Positions 9,254-18,264 of a stretch of DNA of 64,000 nucleotides are shown here, one piece after another. The number at the start of each line of letters is the position of its first letter. The first letter of the stretch is position 1. The notes beneath the pieces are model-generated. The model did no database searches. It was not told the DNA's origin and worked only from the letters and a program-made list of their open reading frames with translations. Both the position numbers and the translations under genes were made by a program. Source of the DNA: Luteimonas sp. RC10 (GTDB lineage Bacteria > Pseudomonadota > Gammaproteobacteria > Xanthomonadales > Xanthomonadaceae); assembly GCF_014192745.1 (NCBI RefSeq), contig NZ_JACHYJ010000002.1, positions 310,001-374,000 of the forward strand, read 5' to 3'.

Positions 9254-10216
9254 TCACGCTGGATCGTCCAACTCCAAGGCAGTGCCTACCTCGCCACCAG
9301 ATGCGGTCTCGGCAAACAGCCGTGCGCTGAGGAAGTCGACCAGCGCGCGGACCTTCGGTGCGGGGTGCCGGCTCGCCGGCCAGAGCAGGTGAAAGGCCGC
9401 CCTCCGCCCGGCGTGCGCCGGCAGCACGCGCTGCAACCGGCCGTCGGCCAGGGCGTCGCGCACCGCGAAGTCCGGCAGACAGGCGATGCCGCGCCCCTGG
9501 ATCGCGAAGCACAGGCGGGTCTCGATGTTGTTGCAGATCATCGCCACCGGCAGTGGCAGGTCGGCCGCGCCCGGCGGTCGCCGCAGGGGCCAGGGTTCGA
9601 GCTTGCCGCTGTTGGGAAAGCGAAAGTGCAGGCAGGCATGCGTCAACAGGTCTTCCGGCGTCCCCGGCGTGCCGCGCTCGGCCAGGTAGCCGGGCGAGGC
9701 GACCAGCAGCAGCTCGAAGTCGCCCAGATGACGCGCGACCAGGCGCGAATCGCTGGGCACGCCGGTCCGCACCACGGCGTCGAACCCTTCGTCGATGACG
9801 TCGACCAGCCGGTCAGTGAAGTCCAGGTCCAGTTCGATCTCCGGATAGGCGCCCATGAACGCGCCGAGCGCCGGCAGCACCAGGCCGCTGACCAGCGGCA
9901 GGCTCACCCGCAGGCGACCGCGCGGCATGGCCGCGGCCTGGGCGATCTCCTGCTCGGCCGCCTCGATCTCGGCAAGCACGCGGCGGCTGCGCTCGAGAAA
10001 TGCGGCGCCTTCGGCGGTCAGGGTGATGCTGCGGGTGCTGCGATGGAACAGGCGCACGCCCAACCGCTGCTCGAGCCGGGCGACCCGCTTGCCCACCGCC
10101 GAGGCCGACACGCCGAGCAGGCGCCCGGCGGCAACGAAACTCCGGGTCTCAGCCACCTGCACGAATACGGTGAAGCCGCTGAGGCGATCCAAGACGACAT
10201 CCTCGATTCCGGACAC
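9254..10216 (-). CDS. LysR-family transcriptional regulator
   Basis: This 320-residue regulator has the usual N-terminal winged helix-turn-helix (about residues 10-68, with the 'F..VAETRSFVAAGRLLGVSASAV' type recognition region) and a C-terminal periplasmic-binding-like effector domain. Its length and the 'RHLGDFELLLVASPGYL' region fit the large DmlR/AaeR-like group of LysR proteins. It is divergent from the MFS transporter that starts at 10305, sharing an 88-base intergenic region. LysR proteins commonly control such a divergent neighbour and themselves, so the transporter is the likely target. The inducer is not predictable. Confidence 0.92.
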   Translation of the reverse strand: MSGIEDVVLDRLSGFTVFVQVAETRSFVAAGRLLGVSASAVGKRVARLEQRLGVRLFHRSTRSITLTAEGAAFLERSRRVLAEIEAAEQEIAQAAAMPRGRLRVSLPLVSGLVLPALGAFMGAYPEIELDLDFTDRLVDVIDEGFDAVVRTGVPSDSRLVARHLGDFELLLVASPGYLAERGTPGTPEDLLTHACLHFRFPNSGKLEPWPLRRPPGAADLPLPVAMICNNIETRLCFAIQGRGIACLPDFAVRDALADGRLQRVLPAHAGRRAAFHLLWPASRHPAPKVRALVDFLSARLFAETASGGEVGTALELDDPA

Positions 10217-10304
10217 CGATGTCCGCAGAGCGCGGAACTATAGCCCGCTTTATCTGCAATCGAGGGCGACCGACGATGGCGCCCCTTCGCTTCGAGTGTG
10301 TGCC

Positions 10305-11498
10305 GTGTCCCTGTCGTCGTCCCCTGTCGCACCTGTGCCATTGCCGCTCGGCCCATTGCTCGCCATGGCCATGGCCGGCTTCGTGACCATCCTTACCGAG
10401 GCCTTGCCCGCCGGGCTGCTGCCGCAGTTGGCTGCCGGTCTCGGCGTCTCCCAGGCCTGGGCCGGACAGACCGTCACGGTGTATGCCGTCGGCTCGCTGG
10501 TGGCGGCGATTCCGTTGACCGCCGCCACGCAAGGGTGGCGGCGACGGCCACTGCTGCTGGCCGCGATCGCGGGGTTCTTTGTCGCCAATACCGTCACCGC
10601 GCTGTCGGGCAGCTACGTCTTGACGTTGATCGCCCGCGGCGTGGCCGGGGTGTCGGCCGGGCTGCTCTGGGCCTTGCTCGCGGGGTATGCGGCGCGGCTG
10701 GTGCCGCCGTCACAGGCTGGGCGCGCGATCGCGGTGGCGATGCTCGGCGCACCGGTCGCCATGGCATTGGGCGTGCCGGCCGGGACATTTCTCGGCGGCT
10801 GGCTCGGCTGGCGGGCCAGCTTCGGCGTGATGAGCCTGCTGGCGCTGGTCGCCGCGGCCTGGGTGTGGCTGCAGGTGCCGGACTTTGCGGGTCAGCCGAG
10901 CGGCCGACGCCGCCCGCTTGTGCAGGTGGCGCGGCTGCCAGGGATCGCGCCGGTGCTGTGGCTGGTGCTGATGTTCGTGCTGGCGCACAACATTCTCTAC
11001 ACCTACATCGCGCCGTTCCTGGCGTCGGCAGGCTTGCTCGACAGTACGGACCGGGTGCTGCTGGTGTTCGGGCTGGCGTCGCTGGCCGGCATCGGCGTGG
11101 TCGGCGTCTGGATCGATCGCCATCTGCGCCTGCTCACGCTGGCGGCGACGCTGCTGTTCGGCCTGGCCGCGCTGTTGCTGGCCACAGCCGTCGGTAAGCC
11201 AGCGCTGGTCTATCTCGCGGTCGCGCTCTGGGGCCTGGCCTTCGGCGGCGTGCCGACGCTGCTCCAGACCGCGCTGGCGCACGCGGCAGGCGACGCGGTG
11301 GATGTGGCGCAGTCGATGCTGGTGACCACCTGGAACACGGCGATCGCCGGCGGCGGCCTGATCGGCGGCTTATTGCTTGACCGCCTGGGCCCGGGGAGCT
11401 TCGTGCCCGCGCTGCTGCTGTTGCTGGCGCTCGCGCTGGCGGTGCAGGGCTGGACCCGGCGCAGTGGCAGCAGGGCCAGCGGCGTCGCGACGCCGTAG
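10305..11498 (+). CDS. MFS transporter, DHA1-type efflux
   Basis: A 397-residue inner-membrane protein with about 12 hydrophobic helices, of the major facilitator superfamily. The type matches drug/sugar/nucleoside efflux proteins such as AraJ or NepI: a short N-terminus, a 'GFVTILTEALPAGLLP' first helix and a 'GVPAGTFLGGWLGWR' fifth-helix motif. The start is taken as GTG at 10305, because translation of the frame upstream of it is the shadow of the LysR gene; GTG at 10296 is an alternative. It is divergent from the LysR gene at 9254-10216, which probably regulates it. The substrate is unknown. Confidence 0.88.
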   Translation: MSLSSSPVAPVPLPLGPLLAMAMAGFVTILTEALPAGLLPQLAAGLGVSQAWAGQTVTVYAVGSLVAAIPLTAATQGWRRRPLLLAAIAGFFVANTVTALSGSYVLTLIARGVAGVSAGLLWALLAGYAARLVPPSQAGRAIAVAMLGAPVAMALGVPAGTFLGGWLGWRASFGVMSLLALVAAAWVWLQVPDFAGQPSGRRRPLVQVARLPGIAPVLWLVLMFVLAHNILYTYIAPFLASAGLLDSTDRVLLVFGLASLAGIGVVGVWIDRHLRLLTLAATLLFGLAALLLATAVGKPALVYLAVALWGLAFGGVPTLLQTALAHAAGDAVDVAQSMLVTTWNTAIAGGGLIGGLLLDRLGPGSFVPALLLLLALALAVQGWTRRSGSRASGVATP

Positions 11499-11707
11499 GC
11501 AGGACGGGACCTGTTTGGCGGTGATGTCTGTCTGCATGACCGAGGCCATTGCGCAATGACGATGCATCCGCGGCATCGCCACCGACGCGTTTGTCGATGC
11601 CACGGATCGTCGTTATGGCAGGACCTGCCAGCGCCCGCCCTTGGCGGGGCCGATCCGGGCCAGCTTTCCCCAGCCTTACCGCGCGCGTTCCGAAGGCGAC
11701 GCGTGCC

Positions 11708-12256
11708 CTATCCGGCGGGCGCCATCCGCACCCGCGGCGTCAGCGCAACGCTGGCGCGGTCGCTCATCAACTGCAGTTCGCCATCCTGGATCATCGCGGT
11801 CAGGCGCATGCCGCGCTCCAGCAGGCCGACAGCGGCCTCAACGTCGGCGGGGTCGAGATCGAGGACGGTCAGGTTCTTCAGCCGCGCGAGCGTGGCGGCC
11901 TGCTTGCTCCACCAGATCTCGGCGCTGCCGCCGCTGTAGCTCACCACGACGACGCTGCGCGCCCGGGCGCAGGCTTTGCGGATGCGGCTTTCGTCGGGCT
12001 GGCCAAGGTCGATCCACTGCTCGATGTCGCCGGTGTAATCGCGCAGCCACAGGTCGGGCTCTTCGTCGTTGCTCAGGCCGCGGCCGAACTCCAGCCGCTC
12101 GTGCGCATACAGCGCGAACGCGATCAGCCGCACCATCAGCCGGTTCGGGGTTTCCGACGGATGCTGGGCGAGCGTGAGGTTGTGCTCGGCGTAGTAGTGC
12201 CGGTCCATGTCGCTGACCTGCAGTTCCAGCCGGTAGATCGTCGCGTTGGGCGCCAT
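11708..12256 (-). CDS. yaeQ: YaeQ family protein
   Basis: The 182-residue protein matches the YaeQ family over its whole length, including the N-terminal 'ATIYRLELQVSDMDRHYYAEHNLTLAQHPSE' type start and the later 'DLWLRDYTGDIEQWIDLGQP' block. YaeQ has a PD-(D/E)XK-like nuclease fold according to published structures, but its biochemical role is uncertain. In enteric bacteria it was first noticed as a suppressor linked to the RfaH anti-terminator. It stands alone here, with 209 bases on one side and 278 on the other that hold no gene. Confidence 0.93.
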   Translation of the reverse strand: MAPNATIYRLELQVSDMDRHYYAEHNLTLAQHPSETPNRLMVRLIAFALYAHERLEFGRGLSNDEEPDLWLRDYTGDIEQWIDLGQPDESRIRKACARARSVVVVSYSGGSAEIWWSKQAATLARLKNLTVLDLDPADVEAAVGLLERGMRLTAMIQDGELQLMSDRASVALTPRVRMAPAG

Positions 12257-12534
12257 GCGCAGGCCATCTGGAGAGAAGCGCCATTGTAGGCGCGCGGCGC
12301 GGTCGCCGCCGGTCGCGCCGCTGCGATCTTGCCGCCGACGCGCCGTGGACGCGGATGGCGGGAGGCGCCTTCAATCCCGATGGCCTGCGCTGTGGTCTAC
12401 TGCGCGCAACCGCCGACCACGCCGCGGTCCCGGTCGTGGACAGGGCCACCTTGGCGCGTCCGCATGTTGTTCTGGTACGCACTCGGCGCGGCCAACACCT
12501 GTTACGGACACCACCGGCTACAAAAGGGGATCAG

Positions 12535-13218
12535 ATGAAGCAGATCGGACAGTTCGCCATCGCCATCGCCGCCCTCGTGGGCGCCGATGCATGGGCCGAT
12601 TCCACGGACGCCCCCAAGCGCCCATCGGCCGAGCAGTTGCAGCGCCTGATCGTCGATCGGTCTCCGCAGACGCGGGTGGACACGCCCGACAGCGAGCGCA
12701 TCACTGCACGGCGCATCGACATCGTGGATGACAAGGGCGTGATCCGCATGACCTTGTCGGGACAGACCCCGGCGCCGATCATCGACGGCATCCAGTACAA
12801 GCGCGCGTTCAACGTGGCGGGCATGGTGCTGTACGACGAGACCGGCAGCGAGCGCGGCGGCTTGGGAACCGCCGATATCGATGGCGGGATGGCGGTGCTC
12901 GCACTGGATCATCCGGCCATGGATGCGATCGGCTGGCGGGTGTCGCCTGATGGCGACGTCCGGTTCTCGATCAACCAGGCACCGCCGCCGATCCGCGAAC
13001 CCGCGTTGGACAACAAGCTGGTGCCGGGCGTGCAGGTCCCCACGCGGATCGAGATGCGCGTGGCCGCCGATGGCACGCCGGCGATCGCCCTGAACGATGC
13101 GCAAGACCGGACCCGTCTGCGCTTGACTGTCACGCCGGAAGGCTATGGCGCCATCGAGTTCCTCGATGCGCAGGGCAAAGTGGTGCACACCCTGGCGCCG
13201 GAAGCCCAGACGCCTTAG
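12535..13218 (+). CDS. Secreted hypothetical protein
   Basis: A 227-residue protein with a short signal peptide (cleavage near the ADAWA-D motif, residue 20) and no membrane helix after it, so probably periplasmic. The mature part is beta-rich with repeated 'D.xG..R' turns (for example VDDKGVIRMTL, LNDAQDRTRLRL, LDAQGKVVHTL), a pattern seen in several uncharacterised bacterial proteins. The ATG at 12535 is preceded by AAAAGGGGA, a good ribosome site, and is preferred over an upstream in-frame ATG without one. The flanking genes give no functional hint. Confidence 0.65.
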   Translation: MKQIGQFAIAIAALVGADAWADSTDAPKRPSAEQLQRLIVDRSPQTRVDTPDSERITARRIDIVDDKGVIRMTLSGQTPAPIIDGIQYKRAFNVAGMVLYDETGSERGGLGTADIDGGMAVLALDHPAMDAIGWRVSPDGDVRFSINQAPPPIREPALDNKLVPGVQVPTRIEMRVAADGTPAIALNDAQDRTRLRLTVTPEGYGAIEFLDAQGKVVHTLAPEAQTP

Positions 13219-13223
13219 TCGCA

Positions 13224-13733
13224 TCAGCGATCGGGCGGGCTGTCGAGCGCGGCGGTGATGCGGGCCGACAGCCAGGCGATGTCGGTCTGCGCCAGGCTCC
13301 GGCCGAATGCGACGAGACCGGCGCCGATCAGTCCCAACACGCCGCCCACCGGCAGCAGCAGCCAGGCGCGCGGCGTTCCGGCGATCACCTGCACGACGGC
13401 ACCGCCCGTCCACAGCACCGCGAAGCCGAACCAGAACGCGAGGAAGGCGCGCACGCTCCAGTGCATGGCGAAGCGGCCGACGAGGACGCTACCGGCGCCC
13501 ACGGGTTGGAAGCGGCCGACGAACACTGGCTTGAAGGCGTTGCGCGTGCGCGGGACGTGGCGCTCGAGCACGACCCGCCGCTCTTTGACCCGCCCGATCA
13601 TGACCTCTTCGCGCGGCGGCAGGATGCCGCGTCGCTGTGCCCCCGCGGCCAGCCGGGACACGGCGACGTCGGGCGCATGGGCAGTCGCGAAGCGGGCATC
13701 GCGGGGTGATGTGGCGGGCAGTCGGGCGGACAT
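13224..13733 (-). CDS. Small two-helix membrane protein
   Basis: About 169 residues if the ATG at 13733 is used. A shorter start at 13601 would give 125 residues and keeps all the conserved-looking part. The C-terminal half has two hydrophobic helices ('AFLAFWFGFAVLWTGGAV' and 'WLLLPVGGVLGLIGAGL'). The region before them has the pattern 'R..NAFKPVF.GRF.P...G..L.GRF.MH', which I recall from uncharacterised membrane proteins in which an extramembrane beta-domain precedes the helices. It converges on the secreted protein at 12535-13218 with five bases between the stops. Function unknown. Confidence 0.55.
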   Translation of the reverse strand: MSARLPATSPRDARFATAHAPDVAVSRLAAGAQRRGILPPREEVMIGRVKERRVVLERHVPRTRNAFKPVFVGRFQPVGAGSVLVGRFAMHWSVRAFLAFWFGFAVLWTGGAVVQVIAGTPRAWLLLPVGGVLGLIGAGLVAFGRSLAQTDIAWLSARITAALDSPPDR

Positions 13734-14019
13734 GGCGCAGTCGTGGACGAGCGGGCGGGCATCGTAGGACACCGGCGCACAGCGGGCACACGGTGACCGC
13801 GGTCTTGTGCAGATCTTCCCGCCGGTGGCACGCCTGCGTGCGGCACGCATCGTTCTGCGCCCGCGGCATCGTGTCGCATTGCCGCCCCGCCGATTCGCCC
13901 CAACGTGCTGTGGACCGGACGCAGCCGCTTGCATCGCGACGCCGCCGACGCAGGGTCTCCTTGGACAGCTCACCCTGCTTTGTGTCCACGAGCTGCCCAT
14001 CCCTGCGAAGGAGACACCC

Positions 14020-15411
14020 ATGGCATTTGCGACCACCAATCCCTACACCGGCGAGACCGTCAAGACGTTCGAGGAGGCCACGCCTGCGGAGATCGACGCG
14101 GCCGTGGGCCGCGCGCACGCCGCGTTCCTGCGCTGGCGCGAGACCTCGTTCGAGCAGCGTGCGCAGGTATTGCGCCGCGCCGCCGAGCTGTTGCGTGCCA
14201 AGCCGCGCGAGTTCGCGCAGATTCTGACCCTGGAGATGGGCAAGCTGATCGGCGAGGCCGAGGCCGAAGTCGAGCTGTGCGCGAAGATCCTCGACTACTA
14301 CGTCCAGCACGGTGCCAAGGCGATGGGCCCGCGCTATCTGCCCGCCGAGGGCTTCGGCGAGACCGACGTGCAACTGGTCAAGGAGCCGCTGGGCGTCTTG
14401 TTCGCGGTGGAGCCGTGGAATTTCCCGTTCTACCAGGTGATCCGCATCACCGCGCCGCAGGCGACCGCAGGCAACGCGATCGTGCTCAAGCATGCGGCCA
14501 ATGTGCCGCAGTCGGCGCTGGCGATGGAGCAGTTGTTCCGCGATGCCGGTGCACCGGAGGGGCTGCTGACCAACCTGTTCGTTTCCCACGACAACGTCGA
14601 GCGCGTGGTCGCTGACCCGCGCGTGCGCGGCGTGGCACTGACCGGCAGCGAGCGTGCAGGTTCGGCGGTCGCAGCGCTGGCGGGCAAGTACATGAAGAAG
14701 AGCACGCTGGAACTGGGCGGCGCCGATGCATTCATCGTGCTGTCGGACGCGGATGTCGCGCAGGCCGCAAAGTGGGCAGTGTTCGGCCGTCACTGGAACG
14801 CCGGACAGGTGTGCGTCTCGTCCAAGCGCATCATCGTCGAGGCGCCGGTGTACGACGCGTTCCTCGAGCACTACCGTGCCGGCGTGGCTGCGCTGAAGGC
14901 CGGCGATCCGATGGACCCGGCCACGACGCTGGCGCCGCTGTCGTCGCAGGGCGCGCGCGACGGGCTGGCGCGGCAGGTCGAGGAAGCCATCGCCAATGGC
15001 GCCAAGGCCGAGACGCTGGGCGCGCCGGTGCCCACGCAGGGCGCGTTCTACCAGCCGACACTGCTGACCGGCATCACCGCCGACAACCCGGCCTACCGCA
15101 CCGAGTTCTTCGGGCCGGTGAGCCAGGTCTACCGCGTCGCCGACGAGGACGAGGCGATCAAGCTGGCGAACGATTCGCCGTACGGCCTGGGCGGTTCGGT
15201 CTTCAGCCAGGACACCGAGCGTGCCAAGCGCGTGGCGGCGCGACTGGAGACCGGCATGGTCTACATCAACCAGCCGACCGGTGTGAAGGCGGACATCCCA
15301 TTCGGTGGCGTCAAGAACTCGGGCTATGGCCATGAGTTGATCGACCTCGGACTGACGGAATTCGTCAACGAGAAGGTCGTGGTGGTGACGGATATCCACG
15401 GGTCGTTCTGA
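14020..15411 (+). CDS. sad: Succinate-semialdehyde dehydrogenase, Sad/YneI type
   Basis: A 463-residue aldehyde dehydrogenase that should oxidise succinate semialdehyde to succinate with NAD(P)+, the last step of GABA-type catabolism. Length and sequence are closest in memory to E. coli Sad (YneI), with 'KILDYYVQHGA', 'PWNFPFYQV' and 'LELGGADAF' blocks. The general base is E231 and the catalytic cysteine is C265 in GQVCVSS. The ATG at 14020 has AAGGAG at a spacing of six bases; the longer open frame upstream has no such signal. No GABA transaminase or transporter gene is adjacent. The exact aldehyde substrate is inferred by family. Confidence 0.9.
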   Translation: MAFATTNPYTGETVKTFEEATPAEIDAAVGRAHAAFLRWRETSFEQRAQVLRRAAELLRAKPREFAQILTLEMGKLIGEAEAEVELCAKILDYYVQHGAKAMGPRYLPAEGFGETDVQLVKEPLGVLFAVEPWNFPFYQVIRITAPQATAGNAIVLKHAANVPQSALAMEQLFRDAGAPEGLLTNLFVSHDNVERVVADPRVRGVALTGSERAGSAVAALAGKYMKKSTLELGGADAFIVLSDADVAQAAKWAVFGRHWNAGQVCVSSKRIIVEAPVYDAFLEHYRAGVAALKAGDPMDPATTLAPLSSQGARDGLARQVEEAIANGAKAETLGAPVPTQGAFYQPTLLTGITADNPAYRTEFFGPVSQVYRVADEDEAIKLANDSPYGLGGSVFSQDTERAKRVAARLETGMVYINQPTGVKADIPFGGVKNSGYGHELIDLGLTEFVNEKVVVVTDIHGSF

Positions 15412-15433
15412 GGCGCGCTCGCCCCCACCCCAG

Positions 15434-15458
15434 CCCTCCCCCGCATTGCGGGGGAGGG
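15434..15458. repeat. GC-rich intergenic palindrome, copy A
   Basis: Perfect 10-base inverted repeat CCCTCCCCCG / CGGGGGAGGG around a five-base loop, 23 bases after the dehydrogenase stop. The same unit recurs at 18054-18077, 18163-18186 and 22771-22794 and, degenerate, at 18219-18240. It is preceded by a C-rich 'ccccaccccag' tract as in the other copies. Such REP-like units are scattered between genes in this bacterial family. Confidence 0.85.
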
Positions 15459-15544
15459 AGCGGAACATGCGATGCGGGGTGAGGCGGGTGCGGGCGTGGC
15501 TTGCCCCTTCCGCAGCGCTCCTCCGCTTGCGGGCAGGAAGTGCC

Positions 15545-15874
15545 TCAGTCGTCTTCGTCGTCCGAAGACGGCGGCATGCCGCGGTTGGGCTGCGGGGGGA
15601 TGGCGTCGCCGCTCTGGTCGCTCGGCACGATTTCGCCGTAGTAGTGGCCGCTCTTGTCCTCGTAGACCGTGCCCGTGCCGTTGTAGGTCTTCGGGTCGAA
15701 GCGATCCAGGCGCACGACGACGGCGCCGGCCAGGACATACAGGTCCGGATTGGTGTTCCTCGGGTCGAGGTACGACTTCCACTTCGCGATGCCTTTCTGC
15801 TTCTCGCTGTGCAGCGCGCTGATCGCGCTGTTGCTGGCGGTGGTGGCCTTCTTTCCGGTGTCGATGATCGGCAT
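15545..15874 (-). CDS. Hypothetical 109-aa protein
   Basis: Not recognised. The ATG at 15874 has AGGAG at a spacing of seven bases, which supports translation from here rather than from a longer frame upstream. The product is polar, with an N-terminal Lys/Ser-rich segment, a central beta-like segment (LYVLAGAVVVRLDRF, then TYNGTGTVYEDKSGHYYGEI) and a disordered Pro/Asp-rich acidic tail ending DDEDD. There is no signal peptide or membrane helix. It lies alone between the dehydrogenase, with which it is convergent, and the nnrD-like gene. Confidence 0.55.
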   Translation of the reverse strand: MPIIDTGKKATTASNSAISALHSEKQKGIAKWKSYLDPRNTNPDLYVLAGAVVVRLDRFDPKTYNGTGTVYEDKSGHYYGEIVPSDQSGDAIPPQPNRGMPPSSDDEDD

Positions 15875-16165
15875 TGGGGTGCTCCTGGCTGGATGGCTGC
15901 GCGTCGTCGCGTCGCGGCGGTGAAGCAGCGCGCATCCCACTCCGCGCATGGCCTGCATGCGACGTGTGCGGTGTTGCGGTGCCCTGACCTGCCGCCCGAC
16001 GTGCCCAGACTGCAGTCGGGGCACGGTCACGCCCATCGGTCCGGTGCTGATCCCGCCTGTCGAGTGTGCTGAGTTCCGCTGCCGAAAACGGTGGCGACAA
16101 GCGGCCGGGATCGTCGTCGGGCGGCATCGCGCGACAGCGATGACTGCGCCCTCTTGTCTGCCTGA

Positions 16166-17062
16166 TTACAGCCGCTGCATCAGCGCGGGAATCTCGTCGC
16201 CGATTTCGCGGGCGAGGAAGCCGACCAGGCCCAGCCGGCGCGAGAGTTTGGCGCCGGCGCGTGCATGCAGGTACACCCCCCAGGCGGCGGCCTGTTCGGG
16301 CGCCGCGCCGCGGGCGACGAGACCGGCGATGAGGCCGGCAAGCACATCGCCCGAGCCCGAGGTGCCCAGGCCCGCGCTGCCGGCGGTGTTGACCCACATG
16401 CGCCCGTCGGGCGCGGCGATGGTCGTGGTCGGGCCTTTGAGCACCAGCACCACGCCCCAGTCGCGCGCATGGTCGCGGGCGATGGCCTGCGCGTCGGCGG
16501 AAATCGCGTCGGCGTCGATGCCCAGCATGCCGGCCATTTCGCCGATGTGCGGCGTCATGATGGTCGCGCCCTGGCCCGCCCGGCGCTGCAACCTGCGCAC
16601 GACATCGGCCTGCAAGGCGCCGGCGTCGAGTACGACCGGGCAGGCCGCCGCATCGAGCACGGCAGCGACGTTGCGTCGCGTGGCCGCGGTGCAGTCCATA
16701 CCGGGGCCGACCAGCACCGCGTCTGCGCTGCGGGCCGCAGCGTTGGCCTCGCGGCCGAGGTCGCGGATGGCACCGGCGCGGGTGCCCGGCACACCCATGA
16801 CCTTGGCCTCGGGCATTGCGATCGCCAGCGGCAGTGCGGCCTCGGCGACGGTGGCGACCTGCAGTTTGCCGGCGCCGGCACGCAGTGCGGCCAGGCCGGC
16901 CAGCAGCACAGCCCCCGGGATCTGCACGCTGCCGCCGATCACCAGCACACGGCCGCGGTCCTCCTTGCTCTGCCCGCCCGACGGGTCGGGCAATGGCCAG
17001 GCGCGCAGCAGCGGCGCGGTCAGCCGGCGAACATTGGGGCGACGCGGCGCGCGCGGGGTCAT
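16166..17062 (-). CDS. nnrD: ADP/ATP-dependent NAD(P)H-hydrate dehydratase
   Basis: A 298-residue carbohydrate-kinase-fold enzyme that repairs hydrated NAD(P)H (NADHX/NADPHX). The family signatures are present: GRVLVIGGS near the N-terminus, TPHIGEMAGML, and the nucleotide-binding GTSGSGDVLAGLIAGL. It is the stand-alone dehydratase, without the N-terminal epimerase (NnrE) domain fused in E. coli YjeF. No epimerase gene is next to it. The start ATG at 17062 overlaps the stop of the upstream histidine phosphatase as ATGA, which suggests translational coupling; longer frames upstream are shadows of that gene. Confidence 0.92.
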   Translation of the reverse strand: MTPRAPRRPNVRRLTAPLLRAWPLPDPSGGQSKEDRGRVLVIGGSVQIPGAVLLAGLAALRAGAGKLQVATVAEAALPLAIAMPEAKVMGVPGTRAGAIRDLGREANAAARSADAVLVGPGMDCTAATRRNVAAVLDAAACPVVLDAGALQADVVRRLQRRAGQGATIMTPHIGEMAGMLGIDADAISADAQAIARDHARDWGVVLVLKGPTTTIAAPDGRMWVNTAGSAGLGTSGSGDVLAGLIAGLVARGAAPEQAAAWGVYLHARAGAKLSRRLGLVGFLAREIGDEIPALMQRL

Positions 17063-17826
17063 TTCGGTCCGACCGGGGCGTCGGCGGCGTCGGTGACCGG
17101 TGCCCCGCCCGCTTCGACCGGCAGCGCGAAGTTCGCGACCTGCAATTCGAAGCGCGCATCGCGCCAGTTGCGGTCGAGTGCGTACTCGGTGATCGAGCAG
17201 TTGGGCACGTCGGCCTTGCGGTCGATATCGAGAATCTGCTGTTCGTCCATGCACTCGAGCAGGTAGCGGAAGCAGTTGACGATGACCTGATGGGCGACGA
17301 TCAGCACGCGCTCGCCGACATGGTCGCGGCGCAACACCTCGGTCACGCTGCGCAGACGCAGCAGCACATCGCACCAGCTTTCACCGCCCGGCGGACGGAA
17401 GTAGAACTTGCCGACCTGCGCGCGCTGCGCGGCCAGTTCCGGAAACGTGGCCTGGATCCCGGCCACGGTGTAGCGATCGAGGATGCCGAACTCCTTTTCG
17501 CGCAGGCGCTCGTCGACGACGATGTCGGCGCGATCGATGCGCAGCGCATCGGCAACGGCATGGATGGTCTGCTGGGCGCGGACGAAGGGCGAGGTCAGCA
17601 ACACGTTGGGGCGTTCGTCGGCCGGCAGATCGGCAAACCAGGCGGCCAGCGCTTTGGATTGGCGATGTCCGAGGTCCGAGAGCGGGGTGTCGGCATCGCG
17701 GGTTTCGATATCGATCAGGTGGGTCTGTGCGAGTTCGGCCTCGTCGCGTGCGACATTGCCGGCGCTTTGCCCATGCCGCACGATCCACAGCCGGTCCGGC
17801 CAGTCGGTGTGTCGAAGCCGCGCCAT
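17059..17826 (-). CDS. Histidine phosphatase family protein
   Basis: A 255-residue member of the phosphoglycerate-mutase-like histidine phosphatase superfamily. The RHG motif is R17-H18-G19 with H18 the phospho-accepting histidine; the second histidine lies in LIVAHQ. The insert 'REKEFGILDRYT' and 'PPGGESW' fit small broad-specificity phosphatases more than glycolytic mutases. The gene overlaps the NAD(P)HX dehydratase by four bases (ATGA), so both are probably one operon. Substrate unknown. Confidence 0.9.
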   Translation of the reverse strand: MARLRHTDWPDRLWIVRHGQSAGNVARDEAELAQTHLIDIETRDADTPLSDLGHRQSKALAAWFADLPADERPNVLLTSPFVRAQQTIHAVADALRIDRADIVVDERLREKEFGILDRYTVAGIQATFPELAAQRAQVGKFYFRPPGGESWCDVLLRLRSVTEVLRRDHVGERVLIVAHQVIVNCFRYLLECMDEQQILDIDRKADVPNCSITEYALDRNWRDARFELQVANFALPVEAGGAPVTDAADAPVGPK

Positions 17827-18053
17827 CGGTCAGCGCTCCGCGCGGCGTGTGCCGCAGGCAGCAGGCGAAGCCGGCGCGAGGCGATCGGCCCACGCTGCGA
17901 TCGGGATGCGGCCAAGGCCGCAGGCGCTCATCGTCATGCAGGTCTCCATGGCGGGGCACCGCAGGATCGCCAGCGAATCGTCAAGGAGGTGCGAATCCGC
18001 GGGTTGGCGGGCGGCGTTGGGTGTGCAGCGTGCGGCGGGCGCCCCCTCCCCAG

Positions 18054-18077
18054 CCCTCCCCCGCACGCGGGGGAGGG
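18054..18077. repeat. GC-rich intergenic palindrome, copy B
   Basis: CCCTCCCCCG (18054-18063), loop CACG, CGGGGGAGGG (18068-18077). The left flank ccccctccccag and right flank 'ag' match copy A, so the repeated unit is longer than the stem. Confidence 0.85.
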
Positions 18078-18162
18078 AGTTCCATGTCGGCATCCGGAGT
18101 AACGTGCACTCGGTTCTCTCCGCGCGAGGGAGTGCGGCGTGCGGCGAGTGCCCCCTCCCCGG

Positions 18163-18186
18163 CCCTCCTCCGCACGCGGGGGAGGG
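18163..18186. repeat. GC-rich intergenic palindrome, copy C
   Basis: CCCTCCTCCG, loop CACG, CGGGGGAGGG. The left arm has one mismatch relative to copies A and B. It is followed at 18219-18240 by a shorter decayed copy (cctccccc ... ggggagg). Confidence 0.8.
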
Positions 18187-18264
18187 AGTGCTGTGGCGTG
18201 CGGTGAAGCCCCCCGCGGCCCTCCCCCACACGCGGGGAGGACGTGATGTGGCGAGCGGTCGGCG

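Larger units (their letters stand above)
17827..18264. other. 438-base intergenic region with three palindromes
   Basis: No gene is supported here. The stretch separates the histidine phosphatase start from the end of a LysR gene. Its right half carries three copies of the GC-rich palindrome about 50-110 bases apart, each preceded by a C-rich or CG-rich tract. Open frames over it are by-products of the GC skew and contain the repeat in every case. Confidence 0.7.

Noticed and set aside
7298-10243. 981-codon plus-strand frame across the cyclase and LysR genes
   Set aside because: Antisense shadow of two clear genes with low-complexity Arg/Gln/His-rich content and no recognisable motif.
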